Source: Clostridium sp. CX1
Lineage (GTDB): Bacteria > Bacillota > Clostridia > Clostridiales > Clostridiaceae
Assembly (NCBI RefSeq): GCF_025398335.1
Contig: NZ_JAODOO010000003.1
Coordinates: forward strand, 186,001-250,000
Direction of reading: 5' to 3'
Length of the DNA stretch: 64,000 nt
A model generated the notes under the pieces. The model did not search any database. It had not been told where the DNA came from and saw only the letters and a list, made by a program, of their open reading frames with translations. Positions 56,483 through 64,000 of this stretch are shown here, piece after piece. Position 1 is the first letter of the stretch. Each line of letters opens with the position of its first letter. The translations under genes and the position numbers were made by a program.

Positions 56483-57487
56483 ATGAATTTAAATAACTAT
56501 AACAAAAAAGTAATAGAATTAGACCAACTAGAAAAAATGTATAAAACAGAAACCTATAATGACTTATGTAAATTAATAACTAACCTAATAAAAGATGAAA
56601 AACTTTCTCCAGTAAAAAGCAGTGGGGGAAATGGCAAAAGACCGACACTATACAAAAAGTACAGAATATTGCAAAAAGGTGAAGATAATAGTGAGTTTCT
56701 CGAAGAAATAAATTACAAGCTCTCACCTAAGTTAAGTATCGGGTATTACAAGAGTCATATAGACAAGTATAAAGAACATAGAGAGTATATTCTTAAACTA
56801 AGTGATTTTATTACAAATAAGCAGCAGTTATTAAAAGAGCCTGTTTCCATGAATGAAAGGTCTTTTCAGATATGGGGAAGAGAAAAGTTCTTACAAAAAG
56901 AAGGCGGAAAAACCATCGTAAAAAACTTAGGATTGGAACTAGAAGAATTAAATTATTATGACACCTCTGAACCTCTAGCCTATTATTCAAAATCCACGAA
57001 AGCGCCACAGAAAGTTTTAATAATAGAAAATAAGGATACTTACTACACGATGAGAAGACACTTGATAAGTGGAGGAGAAAGTATATTAGAGGAAGATATA
57101 AGCACTTTAATATATGGAGGTGGAAAAAATGTCAGCAAGGCCTTTAAGGATTATAAAATATCCGTGGAAGACTACGTTTCTGATAGCGGAAATACCATAT
57201 TATATTTTGGTGACTTGGATTATGAAGGAATAGTTATATACGAAGGGCTGTACGAATTATTTAGTAAGGAATATAACATAGCACCATTTATAAAGGGATA
57301 TAAGAAAATGATTGATAAGGCAAAAGCTGACAAGATCTGTTTGCCAAAAACTAAAGAAGGACAGAATAGAAATATTAGCCAAGTATTTTTAAGAGAATTT
57401 GATAGGGAATATAGAGATGAAATAGAAAAGATATTAAAAGATGATTTATATATACCGCAGGAAATAGTTAATATTACAGATTTGTAG
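56483..57487 (+). CDS. jetD: Wadjet system nuclease subunit JetD
   Basis: 334 residues from the ATG at 56483 (GAGGTGG upstream). The N-terminal half is helical and basic. The C-terminal half has a TopoVI-A-like Toprim fold (DUF2220 type), with catalytic Glu182 in VLIIENKDTYY and Asp244/Asp246 in YFGDLDYEGI. In Wadjet, JetD cuts circular plasmid DNA after the SMC motor has extruded it. All three acidic residues are present, so it should be active. First of four tightly packed genes; JetA begins 12 bases after its stop. Confidence 0.88.
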   Translation: MNLNNYNKKVIELDQLEKMYKTETYNDLCKLITNLIKDEKLSPVKSSGGNGKRPTLYKKYRILQKGEDNSEFLEEINYKLSPKLSIGYYKSHIDKYKEHREYILKLSDFITNKQQLLKEPVSMNERSFQIWGREKFLQKEGGKTIVKNLGLELEELNYYDTSEPLAYYSKSTKAPQKVLIIENKDTYYTMRRHLISGGESILEEDISTLIYGGGKNVSKAFKDYKISVEDYVSDSGNTILYFGDLDYEGIVIYEGLYELFSKEYNIAPFIKGYKKMIDKAKADKICLPKTKEGQNRNISQVFLREFDREYRDEIEKILKDDLYIPQEIVNITDL

Positions 57488-57499
57488 TTGGAGGATAAA

Positions 57500-59125
57500 A
57501 TGGATTTAATCTTTTTAGATGTACAGCATATTAGAATGAAAAAAATCGGTGCCTATGCCTTGCTTTTTAGGAATAGTATAGCTAAAGGCACCTGGAAAAG
57601 GTATGGTTTTGAAGAAGGCTATGAACAAGATAACCTAATATTTTCGGTATTACTTTACATAATGGAGCAATCTCTAAAGGAAGAGCTATGTACTATTGAT
57701 CATATAGCTGTTTTTATTGATGAGGTTAATAATCTTCACTTTAAAAAGGGAATTTCCTATGAGGAGTGCAGGGAGCTAAGTGAGTTTATAGTTAACACAA
57801 TCTTGTGTGATGAAGGAAATGCTATGTACTTCAAAGCTTATAATTTTAAAGAGGGACAATATAAGGATATAAATATAAGTTTTATCAGAAACAAAATGGA
57901 ATATATTGAAGGGGTGAGAAGGGTTTCCTATTCATTGACTGATGATGGCTATTCTCTTCTTTTATCTACTTTGGAAATAGAGGAGAATTTAAAAATTACC
58001 ATCCATGAAATTGTATTTAAAATGCATCTAGAAAAAGCCTCCTATGATAAGGCAGTAGATGATATTAAAAATATATTCAACATGCTCAGAATAAGGGTGC
58101 AAAGTATGGAAGATGCCATAAGAAAGATAAGGGAAAATCCCCTTGCCTATTCAACAGAAGAATATAAGGCTATGATGTCAGGAAACTTAGAACTTTTAAG
58201 TAGTACTAAAAAGCAGTTCATTATACATAGAGAGACGGTAAATGAGAAAATTAATGAGTTTATTGAACATGATATACATATTAAAGAGCTAACTAAAGAG
58301 GAAGAAGAAAATCTTAATAATTTAAAAATAATTGAAAAATACCTAAGTAGAACCATTGACGAAGATCAAAGAGTTTTAAAAAAGCACTTTGATTTGAAGG
58401 AGGTTTATGGTAAAGAACTGGAGAACATTTCAAAAATGTCATTAATCGAAAGATTTAATTTTAGAACAGAGGTCTATGATAAAATACTAGACAACCCAAA
58501 TAAATTAGAGGATATTGATATATTTTTAAGGCCATTATTTAGAATGCAGCAGAGAAAGTTCTATAACATTAACAAAGCTTTAGAATATCAAAAGGTAATT
58601 AGAAAAGTTGAAATAGAAGAAGATGAGGAACTCTCCTTTGATGAAAAGGCACTTACTGAAGCTGAAAATAAGAAAAAGTTAGAAAGGCTAGAAAAGTATA
58701 AAGGGGTAATAGAGGTAGTTTTGGAACTGGCAATTACCCGAGGGAAAATTACTTTAGGTGAAATTAACTCTTTAATAAAGGAAAGCCAAGTATTAATGAA
58801 TACTTTGATACCAACAGTAGAAATATTTAGAGAAGTAATTATTGAACTGCTTAAAAACAGAACTATAGATATAGCTGAAATAAGAGAAGAAAGAAAAAAT
58901 TCTGTTGAATCTGGAGAAATAGAATTTCAACTTAACAAAAGTATATTAGAAATCATTGATGCAAACAGCAGTTTTAAAAAAATAGCAAAGATAACCGTTG
59001 AAAAAGCATTGGACAACGAAGATGTCAAGTTAGAAGGTTTGCTAAATGAAAATGGAGATATAAAGAATTTCATATGCTCGGATATCTCTATTGAGATTAA
59101 AAAGTCAGGAGGATTAACTTTGTAA
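57500..59125 (+). CDS. jetA: Wadjet system kleisin-like subunit JetA
   Basis: 541 residues from the ATG at 57500 (TTGGAGGA upstream). It is almost wholly helical and strongly charged, with N-terminal winged-helix-like segments (~1-180) and long coiled-coil stretches (~190-330), and matches the size of MukF-like JetA. Residues such as FNFRTEVYDKILDNPNKLED follow the pattern of the JetA (former DUF5716) family as I recall it. It should bridge the JetC heads. Its TAA overlaps the jetB ATG by one base, indicating translational coupling. Confidence 0.8.
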   Translation: MDLIFLDVQHIRMKKIGAYALLFRNSIAKGTWKRYGFEEGYEQDNLIFSVLLYIMEQSLKEELCTIDHIAVFIDEVNNLHFKKGISYEECRELSEFIVNTILCDEGNAMYFKAYNFKEGQYKDINISFIRNKMEYIEGVRRVSYSLTDDGYSLLLSTLEIEENLKITIHEIVFKMHLEKASYDKAVDDIKNIFNMLRIRVQSMEDAIRKIRENPLAYSTEEYKAMMSGNLELLSSTKKQFIIHRETVNEKINEFIEHDIHIKELTKEEEENLNNLKIIEKYLSRTIDEDQRVLKKHFDLKEVYGKELENISKMSLIERFNFRTEVYDKILDNPNKLEDIDIFLRPLFRMQQRKFYNINKALEYQKVIRKVEIEEDEELSFDEKALTEAENKKKLERLEKYKGVIEVVLELAITRGKITLGEINSLIKESQVLMNTLIPTVEIFREVIIELLKNRTIDIAEIREERKNSVESGEIEFQLNKSILEIIDANSSFKKIAKITVEKALDNEDVKLEGLLNENGDIKNFICSDISIEIKKSGGLTL

Positions 59126-59832
59126 TGGCATATACTACTGAAGAAATCAGGATTAGCAATAAGATATTTTATTATTTACTAAAGAATGGTGAACTAAAAG
59201 AAGGTGAGGAAGAGCTCTATAAAGGCTATTCGGAAAATCAAAATATAACTGAGCTTGTAAAGGAACTTGGAGAAGCTTCAGAATGTTATGTTAAAAAATA
59301 CGGTGGAATTGTGTATTTAATACCAAAGGAAGATAACGATTTCATAGGGTATTCAAAAGGTGAACTTAAAAGAGCATTGTGTAAATCTGGGGCAAATGAT
59401 AAGGATTATTATCTATCTCAATTTGTAATATTGACCCTCTTGGTAGAGTTTTATGGATCTCAAAGTATTACCAGCAAGTCCAGAGAGTATATTAAGGTTG
59501 GAGAGTTTCTGAATATTATTACTGATAGATTAAAGGCTGGCATTGACAGGTCATTAGATAATGGAGATAGGGGAATTGCCTTTGAAAATATACTTGAGCG
59601 GTTTGAAGCCTTAAAGAGCAGTGATAATAAAAGCACCTCCAAGACCACTAAAGAAGGTTTTATAAATACGATTTTAGATTTTTTAGATACCCAAGGTTTA
59701 ATTTATTATATTAAAGGTGATGATATGATTAAAACCACTAAAAAGCTGGATAATTTTATGGATTGGAACCTTTTAAATAAAAATAATTACAATAGGGTTC
59801 TAAAAGCCTTAGGAGAAGAGATAAATGAGTAA
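59125..59832 (+). CDS. jetB: Wadjet system KITE-like subunit JetB
   Basis: 235 residues. There are two probable winged-helix parts: YTTEEIRISNKIFYYLLKNGEL at the start and a central YLSQFVILTLLVEFYG. Size and position between JetA and JetC match the MukE-like JetB (DUF4194/DUF6063 type). It overlaps jetA by one base and jetC by eight. It would dimerise on JetA and contact DNA. Confidence 0.8.
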   Translation: MAYTTEEIRISNKIFYYLLKNGELKEGEEELYKGYSENQNITELVKELGEASECYVKKYGGIVYLIPKEDNDFIGYSKGELKRALCKSGANDKDYYLSQFVILTLLVEFYGSQSITSKSREYIKVGEFLNIITDRLKAGIDRSLDNGDRGIAFENILERFEALKSSDNKSTSKTTKEGFINTILDFLDTQGLIYYIKGDDMIKTTKKLDNFMDWNLLNKNNYNRVLKALGEEINE

Positions 59833-62800
59833 GATAAACAAAATCAGATTTGTAAACTTAAGCTATAATTATAATACTATGAAAATAGATGATGAGACCT
59901 TTTATTTAGATGGCGAAAATACTATGCTTAATTTAAGAAACGGAGGAGGAAAATCTGTACTTGTACAGATGGTTACGGCACCTTTTGTTAATAGAAGATA
60001 CAGAAATACAACAAATAGAGCCTTTGAAGGTTATTTTACCTCTCCTACGCCTACATACATATTGGTAGAATGGAAACTTGATGATGGAGCAGGTTATTTA
60101 CTCACAGGTATGATGGTGAGAAAAAAAGAAGCTGCTTCTGATGAAAATTCTAAGGAGAAACTTGACATTATAAACTTTATCCATGAGTACAAGGTAAAAA
60201 ATCACTATGATATTGACAGCATACCTATAATTGAAGAGAAAAGTGATAGAAGAGTAGTAAAGAGCTTTACCAACTGTAAAAGTTTGTTTGAGAATTTAAA
60301 AAAGGATAAAAACCTAAAGTTTAATTATTATGATATGAATAATTCTATAACCACAAAAAATTACTTTAGCAAATTAGAAGAATATAAGATAAATCATAGG
60401 GAATGGGAAACTATAATTAAACAAATAAATATTAAAGAATCTGGCCTGTCAGAACTTTTTACTAAGGCAAAGGACAGCAGCGGATTAGTTAAAGAATGGT
60501 TTTTGCCAGCTATTGAAAATAAACTAAGAACTGATGAAGATAGAATTGGTAACTATAGACAGCTGCTAGATAGATACATTAAGCAGTATAAACAAAATAA
60601 AGCAAATATAGATAAGAAAGCAAAGTTAGAACTCTTTAGTGAATTATCTAAGGATATATTTTCATGTTGTGATGAATTCATAGGAACCACTCTAAAGAGA
60701 GAAGAGATTAAAAATTATATAGCAAATGTAATGGAATATTTAAGAGAAAGTTTTAAAGATAAAGAAAAGGAAGATGAAGCATTAGAAGTACTAGCTAAAG
60801 AGCTTAATGATAAAATTCAAGAGCTTCAGTATGAAGAGGAATCTATAAAAATTTATAAAAAACAAGATGAAATACATAATCTAGAAGCTTCTATCAAAAA
60901 TCAAGAAGAGTTAGTCAATGAAAGTGAACATAGAAAGAATTGTTTAGTAAAAAAACAAAATATTTTAGAATGTGCAAAGATACATAGGAGTTACCAAAAC
61001 ACTTCAAAAGAACTTCAGGAACAAGAAACTAAATTATATGTTTTAAATAAGAAAAATAAGGACAATGCCCCTCGTATTAATAATTTAGGTTTTACAATAA
61101 AAGAAATTATAGAAAAAGAGTTAGAAGCTGCAAAAACAGAAAAATTACATAAAATTAAACTGAAAGAAAGCTTAGCAAGGGAAAAGGATACTATTATTGA
61201 TAAACTGAAGGTTAATCGAAGGGAACTAAACAATCTTAATGACAGAAAAGGAAGTCTATCATCTGAAATAGGATTCTTTGATAAGTTAGAAGAAAGCTTT
61301 AATAGCAGTTATGATTTAAATTTATTTAGAAATATTGAAGGATATTTCGATGAGGACAAATTACTGGTTATTGGTAAGCAAATTAATGACGAAGAGTTTG
61401 TTCTAAATAAAGAAAAAAAGATCATTACTGAAAAAATATTGGATAACGAAGGAAAACTAAAAAGTAATGAGAGTAAAAGAATTAAAAATGTAAAGGAAAT
61501 ATCTAATGTTGAAAATAAATTAGGTAATAAAAAGTTAGAGCTTGAAAAAGTCGAGGAAGAATTAGAGAGAAGAAAAGAAATAATTAAGTTTATTGATTTT
61601 GAAGCAGGCAAGGCTTTTGACAATGACAGCATAATTAATGCTTTCGATAGAAAGATAGATCTATTAAAAGAGGATGAATTAAAGTTTAAAAAACTATTTG
61701 ATAGCATAAGCAGCGAACTAATAAAGCTTAAAACTGGAAAGGTTTTAGAGCTATCTAAGGACATCGAGGAAAAACTTAGGGAGAAGGATATCAGTATAAC
61801 TTATGGAATGGAATGGCTAAAGAAAAATGGATATCCATTGGAGAAGAACGAAGAGCTTATAGAGAATAATCCCTTTATTCCCTATTCCTTGATAATGGAT
61901 GATAAGGAAATTGAGCTTTTAGAAAAAGAATGTTTAGATATATTTACCTCTTTGCCAATATCAATAATTAATAGAAAAGATATTGAAAAGAGTTTTGGAA
62001 GCATAAGCGAAGGTATTGTTAACCTAGATGGAGTAAACTTCTTTATATCCTTTAATGATAAGCTGCTAAATGAAAGAGAGCTTTTAAAACTAATAAATAG
62101 TAGAGAAGCAGAAATAAAAGCTTTGGAAACAAAGATAAACGACAAGCGACAAAATATTGGCTTTTATGAAGAAAAAAGAAATCTGATTAAGTATTCACCT
62201 TTAACACTTGAACTATACGAGGGATTAAAAAAAGAAATTAAATTGTTAGGAGATCAACTTCTAAGTTTAAGGCGAGTAGAACTTGATTTAGAGAAAAATA
62301 TATTAAATATTAAAGGTGAGATAAAAAGTTATGAACAAAGAGGAAAGCTTTTAGAGAGGGGTATTGAAAAAAATAGTAATAAAGCAAAAGCTTTTAAAGA
62401 ACTCATAGAAGCCTATGAAAAATATAAGAAAAATAAGAATTCCCTTAAAAGAGTTATGGAAGAATTGAGCGTATTGCAAAATCAAATTGATACAGCAGAA
62501 GGTCGAAGGGACGACATAGAAAAAGAAATAACTGAGTGCAATAGTGCAATTAATAGTTATGAGAATATGGAAGGGAAACATTCAAGAGAACTTTCAAATT
62601 TTAGCATTTATAAATCGGGAACTATAGTTGAAAAGGATAAAGAAGACTTAATATCTGAATATAATGCTCTGACAAAGGATATTACAAGTACAGAACAGGA
62701 ATTAAAAGATAAAATAAAGGAGCTTTCTGATAAGTTTAGAGAGGTTGAAAAAGAGCTTAACTTAAAAGTTAATAAATATGAGATAAAAGAAGCTGAGTAT

Positions 62801-64000
62801 ATTAATGAAATTTACGATATACAGAAGGAGCTGCAATTAAAAGACGAACTTCACAAAGAGAATATAAGCTATGATAATTTAAAGGATAAATACAACAGGT
62901 TTATTAATGCTGCTGCTGTTGCAAAAAGCAAGTTAGATGACTTGTATATTAGCTTGAAAGATAAATTTAGTATAGAAGAACCAAAAGCTAAGAGTTTATT
63001 AATAGATAAGGATTTTAGACTGGAAATAGAAAAATTAAAATTGGAAATTAATGAAGCTAATAAGAAAAGGTCAGGGGTTAATAAATTAAAGTTAAAGATT
63101 GAAAATAATTTAAGTAGTTTAAATGAGTTTAACGATCTAAATATTTTAGCTAAGGTGGAGGTAGATATAGATTTAAAAGACTTAGATACTGCAGTTGGAA
63201 AGCTTAAAAGAGATTTAAATATTATAAGAGAGCAGGAGCTTCAGAAGGAAAAAAAGCTTACTGATTTAGTGGTTGATCTTGAAATAAAGGATGAATTTAA
63301 ATATGAAAGCCTATTTAAAGAGCCAATCCAAACACTGAAAGACCTAAAAGGAAGGCCAAAAGAGTTTAAGGAGCAGTTAAGTCTTATTGTAAATTCCTAT
63401 GAAAGTCTTATAGAAAAATTAATGGCAGATATTGAACTTATAGAAAAAGAAGAAGGAAAAATATTAGAGAGCTTGCTAGAATATATAAAAGATGTCCATG
63501 AAAATATTGAAAAAATAGATGATAACTCATCAATAACCATTGGAAGTAAGAGACTTAAGATGCTGAATATAAGTGTATCTGATTGGGAAGAAAACAAGGA
63601 AGTTTATAAGGTTAGACTAAAAGATTATATTGAACAAGTGAGAAATCAAAGTATAAATGCCTTAGAGCAAAATGAGGATATAGAAGATATTATTAGTAAT
63701 AATATCAATATAAATAAGTTATATGATGAAGTGGTTGGAATAGGAACAGTAAATATTAAATTATACAAAATAGAAGAGGATAAGCAAAAACAAATCAGCT
63801 GGGATGAGGTTTCAAAAAACTCAGGTGGAGAGGGTTTCCTTTCAGCTTTTATAATATTATCAAGTCTATTATCTTATATGAGAAAAGATGAAAGTGATGT
63901 ATTTAGCAGAAAAGAAAGTGGAAAGGTACTTATAATGGATAATCCTTTTGCTCAAACAAGTTCAGCTCACCTTTTAAAACCACTAATAGATATTGCCAAA
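59825..64000 (+). CDS. jetC: Wadjet system SMC-like ATPase JetC, 3'-truncated by window edge
   Basis: 1392 codons are visible, in frame to the last base; the stop lies beyond the window. Walker A is RNGGGKSVL (residues ~38-46) and the N-terminal head lies within the first ~200 residues. A very long Lys/Glu/Leu/Ile coiled coil fills the middle, with a hinge-like break in between. The C-terminal head has the ABC signature SGGEGFLSAF and Walker B KVLIMDNPF. This is the MukB/SMC-like motor that extrudes plasmid DNA loops. Start overlaps jetB by eight bases. Only a short C-terminal end should be missing. Confidence 0.92.
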   Translation, partial: MSKINKIRFVNLSYNYNTMKIDDETFYLDGENTMLNLRNGGGKSVLVQMVTAPFVNRRYRNTTNRAFEGYFTSPTPTYILVEWKLDDGAGYLLTGMMVRKKEAASDENSKEKLDIINFIHEYKVKNHYDIDSIPIIEEKSDRRVVKSFTNCKSLFENLKKDKNLKFNYYDMNNSITTKNYFSKLEEYKINHREWETIIKQINIKESGLSELFTKAKDSSGLVKEWFLPAIENKLRTDEDRIGNYRQLLDRYIKQYKQNKANIDKKAKLELFSELSKDIFSCCDEFIGTTLKREEIKNYIANVMEYLRESFKDKEKEDEALEVLAKELNDKIQELQYEEESIKIYKKQDEIHNLEASIKNQEELVNESEHRKNCLVKKQNILECAKIHRSYQNTSKELQEQETKLYVLNKKNKDNAPRINNLGFTIKEIIEKELEAAKTEKLHKIKLKESLAREKDTIIDKLKVNRRELNNLNDRKGSLSSEIGFFDKLEESFNSSYDLNLFRNIEGYFDEDKLLVIGKQINDEEFVLNKEKKIITEKILDNEGKLKSNESKRIKNVKEISNVENKLGNKKLELEKVEEELERRKEIIKFIDFEAGKAFDNDSIINAFDRKIDLLKEDELKFKKLFDSISSELIKLKTGKVLELSKDIEEKLREKDISITYGMEWLKKNGYPLEKNEELIENNPFIPYSLIMDDKEIELLEKECLDIFTSLPISIINRKDIEKSFGSISEGIVNLDGVNFFISFNDKLLNERELLKLINSREAEIKALETKINDKRQNIGFYEEKRNLIKYSPLTLELYEGLKKEIKLLGDQLLSLRRVELDLEKNILNIKGEIKSYEQRGKLLERGIEKNSNKAKAFKELIEAYEKYKKNKNSLKRVMEELSVLQNQIDTAEGRRDDIEKEITECNSAINSYENMEGKHSRELSNFSIYKSGTIVEKDKEDLISEYNALTKDITSTEQELKDKIKELSDKFREVEKELNLKVNKYEIKEAEYINEIYDIQKELQLKDELHKENISYDNLKDKYNRFINAAAVAKSKLDDLYISLKDKFSIEEPKAKSLLIDKDFRLEIEKLKLEINEANKKRSGVNKLKLKIENNLSSLNEFNDLNILAKVEVDIDLKDLDTAVGKLKRDLNIIREQELQKEKKLTDLVVDLEIKDEFKYESLFKEPIQTLKDLKGRPKEFKEQLSLIVNSYESLIEKLMADIELIEKEEGKILESLLEYIKDVHENIEKIDDNSSITIGSKRLKMLNISVSDWEENKEVYKVRLKDYIEQVRNQSINALEQNEDIEDIISNNININKLYDEVVGIGTVNIKLYKIEEDKQKQISWDEVSKNSGGEGFLSAFIILSSLLSYMRKDESDVFSRKESGKVLIMDNPFAQTSSAHLLKPLIDIAK

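Overview
The window is AT-rich, with dense, mostly operon-ordered genes, AGGAGG-type ribosome binding sites, and T-box, M-box and glycine riboswitches. It also carries germination and sporulation lysins (SleB, CwlD) and a selenocysteine-dependent glycine reductase. Together these indicate a spore-forming, amino-acid-fermenting Firmicute of the class Clostridia, most probably Clostridium or a close relative. No species name can be supported from the sequence alone.

Layout. 1-8122: the end of an Fe-S L-serine dehydratase, a CAX-type cation exchanger, phosphatidylserine synthase, a TVP38/DedA-like membrane protein, a CBS protein, a lipid kinase, an unknown membrane protein and a YgiQ radical SAM protein. 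8123-11422: a magnesium module made of an M-box riboswitch, a channel-less MgtE-like sensor protein and an Nramp-related transporter with Mg-type rather than Mn/Fe-type metal-site motifs. 11635-18362: SleB, a cysteine T-box leader with cysK-cysE, queG, plsC, nth and malic enzyme. 18424-25136: cinA, two VanW-family wall proteins, tRNA-Leu(CAG), cwlD, trmL and degV. 25137-34149: a tandem glycine riboswitch followed by grdX-trxB-trxA-grdE-grdA-grdB-grdC-grdD. GrdA and GrdB each contain one in-frame UGA (Sec). This is a complete Stickland glycine reductase unit, with its thioredoxin electron supply, switched by its own substrate. 34313-39124: a BMP-type nucleoside ABC importer. 39305-48503: rpoN, then cggR-gapA-pgk-tpiA-gpmI-eno (lower glycolysis) with a CggR-type operator. 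48634-54977: secG, rnr, a ROK glucokinase, smpB and a permease.

55225-64000 is the most unusual part. The tmRNA gene (ssrA) is interrupted in the T-loop by a group I intron of about 265 nt, leaving only 17 nt of tmRNA downstream of it. A free-standing LAGLIDADG homing endonuclease gene lies just beyond, in the opposite orientation, and shares the tmRNA terminator hairpin. Next comes a four-gene Wadjet (JetD-JetA-JetB-JetC) SMC-type anti-plasmid defence operon, whose last gene runs off the window. The 3' side of ssrA therefore looks like an insertion hotspot carrying both a selfish RNA/endonuclease pair and a defence system.

Start codons were chosen by ribosome binding site spacing and family N-termini; several genes use TTG or GTG. 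Functional calls rest on motif recognition only, because no database search could be run.
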